A stretch of 64,000 nucleotides of DNA from Symbiodinium natans. Taxonomy: Eukaryota > Sar > Dinophyceae > Suessiales > Symbiodiniaceae. The notes beneath the pieces are model-generated. The model was not told the origin of the DNA. It saw nothing but the letters and a program-made list of their open reading frames with translations, and made no database searches. The stretch covers positions 62,001 to 126,000 of the forward strand of contig CAJNDS010000442.1 in assembly GCA_905221605.1 (NCBI GenBank). The letters run 5' to 3'. Shown here piece after piece: positions 9,401-17,326 of this stretch; position 1 is the stretch's first letter, and each line of letters opens with the position of its first letter. A program made the position numbers and the translations under genes.

Positions 9401-11542
9401 CCATTGTCGGACCATGCTGGCCAATTCAAGAATGGCTTCATAAGGTAATGCTCGGAGCATTTCATAGCACCACCCATCTGGGCCTGGGGCTTTGTTTGGG
9501 ACCTTTTTTAGGAGGGAATTCCATTCCTCCGCCGAAATGGGCGGGAGGTTGGCTGCTTGTTGCCTGGCTTTGTTCTGCAGGGCCAAGCGAGGGTTAGTGC
9601 CATGAGTGCCGCTCAACCCACTTGGGGCCCACATGTCAGCCCACCATGCCCTTCTGGCGTGAGGCTTAACCTCCACCGCAAGGTCCGCAAATGGGCGAGT
9701 AGTGATGTTTTCCTCAGTTTTGAGTGCCCGGTAAAGGTGGCGCAGATGGTTTTTCCCATCACCTTGGAGCCATGCCTCGTACTTTTTGGCCTGTTCCTGA
9801 TGTGCTTTCCTGAGGTGAAGTTTTCGTTGTGTTTCGATGATTTGTTTGACCTCTTTGGCCTTGGTCCCTTCTTTTCCAAAGTGCTCTTGGACGAGGTTAA
9901 CCGCTGTCTGGCACCTGAATGCGTCGCATTCCTCCCAATTGAAAAGTAGTTGGGAGAGGTGGGATTGGACCACCTGCTGAAGCTTGGGACTCAGACCAAT
10001 GCGGAGACCTTGCCGGTGCCAGACCGCAAGTCTACCCCAGAATCTGGACTTCCCACCAGCCCAGACGAAACCTGTAGGTTTGGGCGGGGCTAGTGGTCCA
10101 ATATGAGTTTCAACCTGGCAACCCCTGCCTCTGATGTCTGAGGGATAGAGGCTCGCCTCAACACGCTGAGTGAAACCGGCAAACCCAGCTGTAATGGCGT
10201 CATCCGCCCTCGGCTCTAGGAGGAGGCTGGGATAAACCATGGTAAAATGTCCTTGGAATGGTGCCTGCTCATCGTCAACAGGTCTCCGGAAGGGCCTGGC
10301 CTGTAGGGTACAGGCCCGGAAAACCCCTACATTGAGTGTGTATCGAATGGCGCAATGGGGCCTGAAGGGAACGTCCCAATCAGTTTTGATTTCGAGCCCA
10401 TTTGAGACGGTGTGACTAGCAATGGCAAAGTCGATTTCATTGCCACCCATAATGGTGGGCTCGTTGGTAGCTAGCACTTTCCCACGCAGGAGGGACTCAA
10501 TCGAGGTTTCGAGTATGTCTTGTGGTGGGATGTTGAAATCCCCGGCCACAAACCATTCAATGGTAAGGCCTTTAATGAAGGCAAGAAGATCACCGACAAT
10601 GGTGGGGTTGTGTCCTCCAGTGAGGCCTACACTGGTTTCAAGGTAGACGGAAATGAAAACAATGTCCCTCTTCCCTGTTCTACCTACCACTGCCACATCG
10701 ACACCAAAGGATCTCAGGAATCGGAAATTTCGATCTTTTTCAACCGCGATCATGACGCCTCCAGAGTTTTTTCCCCCCTCAGTTGGGTGGGCCGGTAGGG
10801 TCCAGGCAACGTACCCGGCCTGGTCCAACTGATGGATGGCAAGATGCTGTTCTTTGGCTGTGAGGTGGGTTTCCTGGAGACACACCCCCTGTGGTCGCCT
10901 AGCTAGGAGCCACGTTTTGATCTCAGCTCTCCATCTTGTGACGTTGGCAACTGTGATTTCAAATTTTGCTGGTTCGTCTTTGGGCTGCCTTTTTGCATCT
11001 GCAATTGCCTCCAAACAAACACTGGGTTCGTTTCTGTGAGTGGCAAGTTGATGCAATGCATGGTTGGCCGCCCATTCTTCAAGAGACCCTTGGCGGATCG
11101 GCATTCTGTCCACCAGTTCCACCAACTCCTCCTCACATGCAGCAAGTGACTGATCTTTGGCCTTGAGGAGGAGGGAGGTGAATTCATCATGGGGATTTTC
11201 GTCTTCCACCAGGGCTGAAAACCGGTTGAAGAGATTGATTGGGGAAGTACCGAACTCCCTCCACTCAGGTGAGATAGTGTTTGTAAAAACCCCCCTAGAA
11301 AAGGGGGAAGGGTCAAAATCGTCCTCCGTCCCTGGCTTGGATGGTGTGGTCAAAACAGCCTGGGACTCGGGAGTGCCTGAAAGGCTGGCGGAGGGCACAC
11401 GGGTGCTAGCCTTCTCAACGTCTTTGGACCGAGAAGGCTGGCCCTTAGCCTTCCACTTCTTTTTATACACAGTGACAAAACCTTGTTCGTCTTCCGAACC
11501 TCCTGGCCCCAGGTCGGGCTCCTGGTGAGGCCAATAGCCCAC
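6410..11542 (-). CDS. LINE ORF2: APE endonuclease - reverse transcriptase - RNase H polyprotein
   Basis: This uninterrupted 1710-residue protein would nick target DNA, copy element RNA and remove RNA. Residues 196-402 are an endonuclease/exonuclease/phosphatase domain: VANVTRW, LQETHL (Glu 224), AGDFN (334-337), NEIDFAIAS, HCAI (His 397). The RT spans about 675-945, with KAPGPDG (684-690), motif A LLLDLTSLYETVPH (Asp 809), motif B GCPLAPA (about 868) and motif C WVDD (899-902) instead of the usual Y/FADD. A CCHC finger follows at 1227-1243 (CSLC...HVLWEC). RNase H lies at 1304-1450: TDASGG, YRGEAKA, TSDCKGA, WVPSHLG, NAEVDALVSRH. A Ser/Lys-rich linker leads to C-terminal Cys/His pairs at 1601-1656 (CENC, CTTC). 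It starts 36 nt after the ORF1 stop. Confidence 0.95.
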   Translation of the reverse strand: MGYWPHQEPDLGPGGSEDEQGFVTVYKKKWKAKGQPSRSKDVEKASTRVPSASLSGTPESQAVLTTPSKPGTEDDFDPSPFSRGVFTNTISPEWREFGTSPINLFNRFSALVEDENPHDEFTSLLLKAKDQSLAACEEELVELVDRMPIRQGSLEEWAANHALHQLATHRNEPSVCLEAIADAKRQPKDEPAKFEITVANVTRWRAEIKTWLLARRPQGVCLQETHLTAKEQHLAIHQLDQAGYVAWTLPAHPTEGGKNSGGVMIAVEKDRNFRFLRSFGVDVAVVGRTGKRDIVFISVYLETSVGLTGGHNPTIVGDLLAFIKGLTIEWFVAGDFNIPPQDILETSIESLLRGKVLATNEPTIMGGNEIDFAIASHTVSNGLEIKTDWDVPFRPHCAIRYTLNVGVFRACTLQARPFRRPVDDEQAPFQGHFTMVYPSLLLEPRADDAITAGFAGFTQRVEASLYPSDIRGRGCQVETHIGPLAPPKPTGFVWAGGKSRFWGRLAVWHRQGLRIGLSPKLQQVVQSHLSQLLFNWEECDAFRCQTAVNLVQEHFGKEGTKAKEVKQIIETQRKLHLRKAHQEQAKKYEAWLQGDGKNHLRHLYRALKTEENITTRPFADLAVEVKPHARRAWWADMWAPSGLSGTHGTNPRLALQNKARQQAANLPPISAEEWNSLLKKVPNKAPGPDGWCYEMLRALPYEAILELASMVRQWEIEAQFPQHCDITQYAMLPKNETSERPIGLTHVLHRIFCKARWHLITEWENSYNPTSPWNQAKAGNSSLDTALRRLIRAETNKREKRHTITLLLDLTSLYETVPHWQLLAQGVRHSFPPLLLERALSLYSGSRYIEAQGSLSRPIRAARGLIAGCPLAPALSRVVLHDPISKMHSASPVHHIDLWVDDCSADFVDSHAPTVATQAIKCYRELKADLENQGLMVSTTKTAFICSNKASARELQSLLGEHEPPIKTLGKDLGLDYAAGQRRRITVAKGRHAKGGQRARKLTKLQVKSTSIRVRLFNGSIRSSALYGHEGVGVAPKRRKWFRSLLAAALGRPTLASTDSALEFHSNKVVDPAYTIMSQHFKAVRRLLLSWPDRDIGRLHQSWDKLGQWLSEAEHPWKRAAGPLGAAWCYLQELGWEAISLSKWRVEGAILDIRQGPDFHRLLFQLKHLIDTRRHRRIAQSDGGKGLETGPDWTTPRRLLKQANKQEKAALQALWQGAVKASPTATCSLCNLPATKKHVLWECKWWKKHGEQPPRWWEDYPEHQSTDCLWNFGLMPNLPREMPSGDSILEVQGVLRNPDQIPKGAFAATDASGGPTTDHRLQTVVWGLIVYEWCGDTPKQIGSIAGLLGNEQSVYRGEAKAIQQAALLLPEGTDVTSDCKGAVARARRGPTGGGAHQDIFGTAPTHELRLTWVPSHLGCEEFKAKMGEGQEWRRNINAEVDALVSRHAKALYSTERAERLQKNDKLATDVAGFLGRRLLSLLEGGKKDGPQVVFPKDQPQEEPANPPSSSSSSNQSTFSKNRWKKRRKNPRGNQASTDPDPPAVNPADGIPGGDVTTARPEETGSLNKKQILAGLVQGTLDVKGHTFVITRNTVNNLQIKCENCGLWIQQVDTKDTFNRKTHNHCKGHPDSVPSPTWTWHASHVMVNEGNRWVCTTCSSTQSVGGLTHGPLERPCLHAPNKRPPTHALKLNRAAQGTPSVATFFGGPRKG

Positions 11543-11578
11543 TATTAAACCCCACGTGGCGCCCTCCCGGCCGGGTTC

Positions 11579-12751
11579 CTAACTCCTGTTTTTGGGCGAG
11601 CGGCTGCGCTCCCCTTTTTCCATGCCCCCTTCTTTGACGGAGGTGGGTTGGGAGGCGCTTTGGGTAGCCAGCTTGCGTCGTTTGTGCTCCAGCTGCACTT
11701 CAAGTTCTTCTCTTCTTAGTTCAAGGTCTTCGATTTCCATGTTGGGGCACCCTTGCTCAATTGCCGCCTTGAGATCGATTGTCTGTGAGGGGCCAGGCCA
11801 CTGCCCAGTGATTACCATGTTCTTTTGGTCTGGGGTCAGGGTCACCCCAATAGCCTCCAACTGGGCTGCAATGGCCTGACCCCCTATACCTGGAGGATTC
11901 CCCCCAAGTCCAGGCGGGAAACCGGCATGGGCCAGCAATTGCTCCGCAGCCTTCTGCCTTCGCTGGAGCTTGTGCTGGGCCTGGGCATCCCGCACCTTTT
12001 GGAGTTGGGCTTCATCGAGGGAAAGGCCAATGCTTCCAAGCACCTCGGACAGATTAAAGTCCTCATCTTCTTCTTGAACGGGCGCTTGGAGTACCTTGTC
12101 CCGGAAGGTTTTGGCAAGGGTTTCCATATTTTCCTCAGCCGCCTTCAGCTCTTGCATCAAATTTTGCATTTCAACATACAACGCCTTGAGGGCGGCTTTC
12201 GATTCGTCAATCTTGGCTTGGAGACGAATTTTGCGGTGGCCTAGGGACCGCAACTTGGCGGATGCCCCTTTTAGCTCGTTCGTGGCTGTTTTGGCGGCCT
12301 CTTCTGGCGGAACATCAGGAACCTTGTTCCTGTTGTGCAGCGCTGTCTGGACGTCCGCTGGCAGATCCCCAATATGGGCCTGCAATAGGTCCAGAAGGGC
12401 CACCTCATCGGACGACTTGTCCTCCACCGGAGCCCTGAAACCGGCCTTGGAGAGTTCAGCACGGGCAGCTTCGGGAATTTGTTCCCATACCCCTTCCAAG
12501 GCCTTGTAGACCTTAGGGGTTCGAGGCGGCTTGGGCGACGGCGGGTTGGGCGAGCCCCCCATTGCCTCCCCATTCTGGGCTTTGGGCTTGGGGGTTTTGG
12601 GGTTCCTCCAGGTGGCCGATTCCCACACTGTAGGACGCCTCCCCTTGGTGGGCCAGGTCTTGGCACACTTCTTGCATTTGAGGTCCTGCTTGATTAGATC
12701 TGTGTAGATCCAATTTCCGCAGCCCTTGCAAACAGTGTATTCCCGACCCAT
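11579..12751 (-). CDS. LINE ORF1: zinc-ribbon and coiled-coil protein
   Basis: The 390-residue protein begins MGREYTVCKGC, with a zinc ribbon of Cys 8, 11, 26 and 29. A Pro/Lys-rich linker, a folded-looking segment (VYKALEGVWEQIPEAARAEL...AGFRAP) and a coiled coil of roughly 120 residues (KLRSLGHRKIRLQAKIDESK onward) follow. The C-terminal third is Gln/Ala-rich with PPGLGGNPPGIGG, a second helical segment and a basic tail ending RSRSPKNRS. It is homologous to the ORF at 183-1058. LINE ORF1 proteins are usually RNA-binding trimers acting as chaperones in the RNP. No RRM is visible, so the ribbon plus basic tails are the likely RNA contacts. The ATG is the first in frame and lies about 235 nt from the SL head. 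Confidence 0.85.
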   Translation of the reverse strand: MGREYTVCKGCGNWIYTDLIKQDLKCKKCAKTWPTKGRRPTVWESATWRNPKTPKPKAQNGEAMGGSPNPPSPKPPRTPKVYKALEGVWEQIPEAARAELSKAGFRAPVEDKSSDEVALLDLLQAHIGDLPADVQTALHNRNKVPDVPPEEAAKTATNELKGASAKLRSLGHRKIRLQAKIDESKAALKALYVEMQNLMQELKAAEENMETLAKTFRDKVLQAPVQEEDEDFNLSEVLGSIGLSLDEAQLQKVRDAQAQHKLQRRQKAAEQLLAHAGFPPGLGGNPPGIGGQAIAAQLEAIGVTLTPDQKNMVITGQWPGPSQTIDLKAAIEQGCPNMEIEDLELRREELEVQLEHKRRKLATQSASQPTSVKEGGMEKGERSRSPKNRS

Positions 12752-12986
12752 TGTGGGAGGCCGTGTTGACCACCCTTTCTCCCCCGATGACGGTGGGAGG
12801 GTGTGTTGGTCAACCCCCGACAGGAGCGAACCCCTTTACGGTGGGTAAGGTGTGCTATGGCACTACAAAGAGACTGGGATTCAAGATGGAGCCTGTTCCC
12901 CCACACAAGGTTTGGGCCTCAGGGCTTGTTTCACAGCCGCTTCCTACCACAACACCCCACCGGGGTCTGAGCCGAAACTTGAGCCA
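12752..12986 (-). promoter_or_regulatory. LINE 5' leader with double spliced-leader relic
   Basis: The element begins TGGCTCAAG, the last nine bases of the dinoflagellate spliced leader. A degenerate second leader end, TTTCGGCTCAGA, and CCCCGGTGGGGTG follow. The leader indicates that the copied RNA was trans-spliced. No promoter motif can be assigned. Confidence 0.65.
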
Positions 12987-13002
12987 GCGTAAACTTTTCA
13001 CA
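12987..13002 (-). repeat. Interrupted start of the copia-1 3' LTR, including the 13-bp target
   Basis: TGTGAAAAGTTTACGC is identical to the first 16 bases of the intact copia-1 5' LTR (read 23159 downwards). The LTR then stops and the LINE begins. Its remainder would lie beyond the left end of the window. Confidence 0.8.
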
Positions 13003-13013
13003 CCCCCTCATGC
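13003..13013 (-). other. Polypurine tract of copia 1
   Basis: ATGAGGGGG lies directly against the TGTG start of the 3' LTR. Copia 2 has the same CATGAGGGGG next to its own 3' LTR, which supports use as the plus-strand primer. Confidence 0.65.
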
Positions 13014-13045
13014 CTATTGTGCAGCAGGTCAGTCCTTTCTTCCTC

Positions 13046-13753
13046 CTAACGAAGACTTCTCCTGGCTTCTTTCACCAGGGTGACGCCTAAGCTTCTCGGA
13101 TAGATGCCGGTATCTGCGACACTGGCAGCACCTACGTGTTCGTGGTCTCCTGGGCAAACGAAGCGTGAAAGAGACCAAACAAAGCTCGCACTCGAACTCA
13201 CAAACCACCAATGCTTGAGGATTCTCTTTCCGTCCTCCTCGAAGCAACACCTATCCACAAGACACTCGTGAGAAAGACCCAAACTCTTAGCAGTCGTCTG
13301 GTAAACCGTTTCTCCCCACAAACCTGACCCTTTAGGCCATTCGTGAGAGAGCAAGAGTCTCTCGTGTCCCACAAAGTCCTTAAAGACCGCACGAATGCGT
13401 CGCCAAGACTGTTTGTGGACCTTCAGGCTAGCTCTCCAACGCTCGCGGTTCCTGAGATCCTTGCAGAACCTTAGGTGACGAAGTCCACACCCGGCGCTGC
13501 ACGGGGTAGATAGGTGGGCATAGACCCGCACGCCTTCGTTGTCAGTGAGGGCATTCAGGATACCTTTCATAAGATGGAAGGCTTCCCTACTCAACAGGTC
13601 TATCTTCTTGGTGATTCCGAAGTAGGCAATCTCGCGATTTCGCTCACAGGCCTTCGAGATTGCACTCCCTTCCTGGCAACAAAGCTCCAGAACTATGAAA
13701 TTGGCCTCACCAGAAGCTACGCGGTACGCCGCCTCTTTCCACGAACTCGGCAC
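13046..13753 (-). CDS. Cytosine-methyltransferase-like domain ORF at the end of copia 1
   Basis: This open frame of about 235 codons contains, in order, FIVLELCCQEGSAIS, LSTPCSAGCG and LLSHEWPKGSG. Copia 2 has the matching set in the matching place (LLIEFCTSS, SSTPCTGGS, VIEWPQ). The order of a glycine/acidic first motif, a Pro-Cys motif and a Glu-containing motif recalls motifs I, IV and VI of C5-cytosine methyltransferases (FxGxG, PCQ, ENV). The Gln after PC is missing and ENV is replaced by EWP, so activity is doubtful. Upstream, an ATG at 13887, just after the RNase H stop, opens a Cys-containing frame that would join this one by a one-base shift near 13760; the domain may thus be a separate ORF. 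Confidence 0.55.
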   Translation of the reverse strand: MPSSWKEAAYRVASGEANFIVLELCCQEGSAISKACERNREIAYFGITKKIDLLSREAFHLMKGILNALTDNEGVRVYAHLSTPCSAGCGLRHLRFCKDLRNRERWRASLKVHKQSWRRIRAVFKDFVGHERLLLSHEWPKGSGLWGETVYQTTAKSLGLSHECLVDRCCFEEDGKRILKHWWFVSSSASFVWSLSRFVCPGDHEHVGAASVADTGIYPRSLGVTLVKEARRSLR

Positions 13754-13900
13754 TTCGAGAATTTCTCTTCTAATTCGCGTTCATTGGGCTCTTGAAAGGT
13801 GACCTTAGGAGGACGTACCTCCATGGTCGCTTTGGAGGTTTCGGTCCAGCATACTGGCTCCGTCACCAATCCGCACGCCTCACACATGGTAAGAAGACTA

Positions 13901-14827
13901 TCAGCAGTTGGTGCTTTTAGTTAGTGCATCCGCAGGATTTATCCTGCCTGGGATGTGTTCCAGACTTAGACGCTCTTTAGCTACCAACTGCTGCAAGAAT
14001 GCCGCCCGGAGCTCGATGTGTCGCACCTTTCGAAGAAGTGTTCCCATCTGAGCTATGGAGAGGGCGGACTCTGAGTCCCCATAAGCATGAAGCTTATACT
14101 TACCTTCCTCAACACCTTCGGGCATTCCTTCTACCATGGTCTGCACAAGAAGACTGATGTACAAACCTTCACGTGCGATTTCGGTGAGAGCTGCTAGTTC
14201 CGCCTCAGCTGAAGATAGTGCAATCGTGGTTTGCTTTCGGCTAAACGTCTTAAGGGCGCAGTTATTCCAGGTAACTATCCCTCCACTCACAGAGTTCAGA
14301 CCCCAACTTGCGTCAACGAAGCACGAGACCGACTCCACGTCCTGGTCCTCCGCTAGGATCTCTCTTTCCGAGGGAAACACCTGGACCTTGTGCGAAAGCC
14401 CAGCAATCCAACGAAGCACATCCCTCATACACGCCGCTGCGGCGCAGTTTGGGGACGCTTGGTGTCGACCAAGAAAGCCGCAAACGTACTGAAGATCTGG
14501 TCTGGATAGGGCAGCCCAGGCCAGTCGGCCGAGGGTCCTTCGGTACCTCTCGTGGGCCTCAGGCGTAAGAAGAACACACTGCTCTTCTTTCTTTATCAGA
14601 TCCGCATACCTCCTTTCCAGGGGCGGAAGCTTAGGAGCAGCCTTGGTGATGCTATACTCCTGAAGACAAGATTCAAGATACTTCGCGTCCAGTCCGAAGT
14701 AGACCTTGTTTGTCCCTGTTTCTCTGCGGAAAATCCTCCGGCCCAGAAAAGAAACCTCACCCGGACGTCCTTCCAGCAATTCTCCAGTCAACTTCAGTTT
14801 ATACCGCTTCTTAAGGTCCTCAAACAC
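13901..14827 (-). CDS. Copia 1 RT C-terminus and RNase H
   Basis: The frame starts at the RT thumb (FEDLKKRYKLKLTGELLEG, EVSFLGRRI) and continues through the connection (YRRTLGRLAWAALSRPDLQY) into RNase H: FVDASWG, ALSSAEAELAAL, YGDSESAL, LEHIPGRINPADALTK. This is the standard end of copia Pol (NPADALTK). The RT fingers and palm with the YVDD site, which should precede it by about 200-250 residues, are absent: the previous ORF ends at 14820, overlapping this frame by a few bases. An internal deletion with frame change fits best. Confidence 0.85.
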   Translation of the reverse strand: MFEDLKKRYKLKLTGELLEGRPGEVSFLGRRIFRRETGTNKVYFGLDAKYLESCLQEYSITKAAPKLPPLERRYADLIKKEEQCVLLTPEAHERYRRTLGRLAWAALSRPDLQYVCGFLGRHQASPNCAAAACMRDVLRWIAGLSHKVQVFPSEREILAEDQDVESVSCFVDASWGLNSVSGGIVTWNNCALKTFSRKQTTIALSSAEAELAALTEIAREGLYISLLVQTMVEGMPEGVEEGKYKLHAYGDSESALSIAQMGTLLRKVRHIELRAAFLQQLVAKERLSLEHIPGRINPADALTKSTNC

Positions 14828-16484
14828 CTGACACTATTTCTCCTACTTTGAAGGACTCAAGCTCTTCAAGTTCCAATTTCATCGAAGCATAAAGCAAAGC
14901 GGGATCCAACTTCTCCCCAGAGGTCTCCGAAACAGCATCCCTTGGGACTCTGCACTTGATCCTCTTACCACCGAAGGCAAGCTCAAAGCTCGAAGCTGCT
15001 TCCGAACTCGCGGCCCTGCAATCAGGTCCAGACATTAGTTTAGCCATTAGATGATCCGTAAGCCAGTCGATCTCCATGTCACCGTCAAAACCACCAGGCG
15101 GCGGCTCAAGATCTCCTACTCCTTCCCCCTCATCGTCAGTGGGTTCTACGTAGCTTGGGATATCAGACAGTGGATCTTCGGCTGGTATCATCTCCTCATC
15201 CTCTACCGTTCCTTGAGGCAACGGCGCAGGCTCAACACCTGAGTCGACTGGTGGTTCCGGGGGAGCTTCAAACAAAATGGGCCTCTCAGGGTCATCAGGG
15301 TCTACGGTCAGTCGCTGTGCGGCGCTCAAAACGCCTATGGACTCCGGATCGTACGTAGGCATATCCCTCTCCAAGATCGCCCTACACGCCGGGAAGATGT
15401 CGATCTCCGTGCTTCCAGCACGGGCTGCAAACACTCCCCCACCTCTCGGGTGGACCGGTCCCAGATACACAGCGCGGATCGTCTTCGCTCCGCGGTACTT
15501 GCGGACGTGTTCCGCTGACCCTCCAACTTTGGCCTGAATCGTACATCCAAAAGGAAGCGTTCTAGTGCGGTGTACAAACTCCTCGTGCAAACGATCTATC
15601 GGGGTAGTGACATCCCCCAAACTCGTTGACCACAAGTTGAAGCAACGTGAGGAATAAAACAACGCCGCTTGCCACAAGAGACCACCTAGAGGCATTTTGT
15701 ACGGCGGGGCTTCGGCTTCAGGAGGTGGAAGCAACTTCGCAATCTCTTTCTCCAGGTCCAACCACACCGCCCAGAATCCCTGCCGCATCGTCTCCACTTG
15801 GCGTTCTACCGCTCCTTTGGCTTGGGGGCGGTATCCCGGCACCACATCAACGATGATCCCGGACGCCGCTCCTCCTTTCCTATTTCGGGCCAACTTCTCA
15901 GCTAAAGCAATCAGCGAACTTTCTTGATCACATCGAATTGTAACCATCTTTCCAACAAGACCCATTTCCCGAATGGCCCGGTCAATGTTATACATCAAGT
16001 TTGGATCGCTAAGCTCCATGGCGGGCAACGAAATCGTGTAACGAGAGGAACAGTGAACCATCAACAGGACACGCAGTTTTCCAAAGTAGAAAAAGTCGAT
16101 CCCTATCGTTTGGTCTTCCTTTTGAAGGTTTCTTCTCAAACGACGCGCAGGGACCCGGCCCTTGCTCGAACAACACGATTCGCAATTCACATCGTAAGGA
16201 TAATGCCCGTGTGACCGATGAACATGCAACGCCACGCTCCTCAAAGGAATGCGCTCAGACACTCCCTGTCCTTGAACAGGACCTCCGTGAATAGGTTCTG
16301 GAGGCTCGGAAGCCCCGGGCTCATTTCTCTCTCTCAGTTCTCTCGGACTCTCAGGGGGGTTCATGGGAGCATCAAGTTCGATGGGCTCAGAATGTGTCCC
16401 CTTACCGGGGAGAGGCAGCCCTCGGAGCGCTCTTAACTGGCACTCCTCAAAGACGGCGCTGCTCTCTGTTTCATCATCGCCCAT
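14820..16484 (-). CDS. Copia 1 integrase
   Basis: From ATG 16484 (MGDDETESSA) the protein has an acidic/Pro-rich leader and an HHCC zinc site (HVHRSHGHYPYDVNCESC). The catalytic core carries three acidic positions in GIDFFYF, IRCDQES and GYRPQAKGAVERQVE. A C-terminal part (FGCTIQAKVGG, RGAKTIRAVYLGPVHPRGG) and a long acidic linker follow. Integrases of this D-D-E type insert the cDNA. The core is diverged from plant Ty1/copia (Q-A-K-G rather than Q-Q-N-G before the Glu). The frame stays open to 19373, but upstream of about 16484 it looks like a shadow of the extra ORF. Confidence 0.8.
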   Translation of the reverse strand: MGDDETESSAVFEECQLRALRGLPLPGKGTHSEPIELDAPMNPPESPRELRERNEPGASEPPEPIHGGPVQGQGVSERIPLRSVALHVHRSHGHYPYDVNCESCCSSKGRVPARRLRRNLQKEDQTIGIDFFYFGKLRVLLMVHCSSRYTISLPAMELSDPNLMYNIDRAIREMGLVGKMVTIRCDQESSLIALAEKLARNRKGGAASGIIVDVVPGYRPQAKGAVERQVETMRQGFWAVWLDLEKEIAKLLPPPEAEAPPYKMPLGGLLWQAALFYSSRCFNLWSTSLGDVTTPIDRLHEEFVHRTRTLPFGCTIQAKVGGSAEHVRKYRGAKTIRAVYLGPVHPRGGGVFAARAGSTEIDIFPACRAILERDMPTYDPESIGVLSAAQRLTVDPDDPERPILFEAPPEPPVDSGVEPAPLPQGTVEDEEMIPAEDPLSDIPSYVEPTDDEGEGVGDLEPPPGGFDGDMEIDWLTDHLMAKLMSGPDCRAASSEAASSFELAFGGKRIKCRVPRDAVSETSGEKLDPALLYASMKLELEELESFKVGEIVSGV

Positions 16485-17326
16485 GTGCTTGAAGCACAAA
16501 CAAACATGCCATGCACACCAACTTGCCATGCGCACCACACAACATGCCATGCACAACAACATGTCACAAGAGGCCCGGAGGCCCATGCTCCTACCTTGAA
16601 CCTTCTTCGCCTTTTCAACCCTGTGCAGCGCTAGAGTTCGTTCTACGTCAACTCGGACATAACAGCTCCTAGTCTTGATTCGAACTCGAGTCCTTCTACG
16701 TCGGGGCCGCAGACGAAACTTTCGGAACCGAACTTGAGGTCTAAAAAGAGCTCCTCCCAAACTCCGAAATCCCAACACCAGAAAACCTCCCGCAGAACTC
16801 GCCACCACATAGATGGCAAACAGCACCGCGAGGTCCAAACTTAAACCTGGCATGTGGAGAGAGTTCCTGGCCGGCGGTCGGGTTTGGGAAGTCCAATTTA
16901 AGGAGTGATTGAGGAGTGTCGGGGGCATAGGAATTTTCCACCCAAGATGCCTTTCTAGAGGACTGTTACAGCACATCATGCCAAGCACAGCGCATGCACA
17001 ATCCATCTCTTTCAGGTTCTTTGGGAGTTGAGGGTAATTTCCACGATGACCTTCGGGAACAAACTTGCCATGCCACACCAAACCAAGAGCAAGCCATTGA
17101 GGAATTTGGGTTTTTGATTGGGAATTTCGGTTCAGGGTACTTCGGGGAATTTCAAGACTTTCGGCGTTTTCGGGGTGACGATCTAGAGGATGTTTACTCA
17201 AACAATCAACTTGCCATGCCAACACAGAGCATGCCTGTCCAACCTTTTCACTCTCGACAGGGTGCTTCGGAAGAAAGCGTAATCCCAGCACCTCAAGCAC
17301 CGTCATACCTCTCTCCATCCCGCTCT
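16485..17326 (-). other. Spacer between extra ORF and integrase, possible intron at its end
   Basis: The minus strand is repeatedly marked by GGCATGGCA-type words (near 17060, 17210, 16515, 16545). A candidate GT-AG intron runs from 16594 to 16488: TTCAAG precedes the donor GTAGGAGC and TTCAAG also forms the acceptor, giving a direct repeat at both splice borders, a pattern described for dinoflagellate introns. A hydrophobic stretch (LAVLFAIYVVASSAGGFLVL) followed by Arg-rich sequence is open here, but I cannot show that it is coding. Confidence 0.35.

Larger units (their letters stand above)
4210..12986 (-). mobile_element. Complete three-ORF LINE with SL head and hairpin tail
   Basis: This 8.8-kb non-LTR retrotransposon reads right to left. 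It has the SL relic TGGCTCAAG at 12986-12978, a short leader, ORF1 (12751), ORF2 (11542), ORF3 (6026 or earlier) and a 3' UTR ending in two hairpins at 4248-4210. There is no poly(A) tail. It is bounded on both sides by GAAAAGTTTACGC. On the right this word belongs to the copia-1 LTR (TGTGAAAAGTTTACGC, 13002-12987), so the LINE sits inside that LTR in the same orientation. ORF1 and ORF2 are uninterrupted over 2.1 thousand codons, which suggests recent activity. ORF3 may need a one-base correction near its start. A 5'-truncated relative of its 3' end lies at 42739-42974. Confidence 0.88.
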
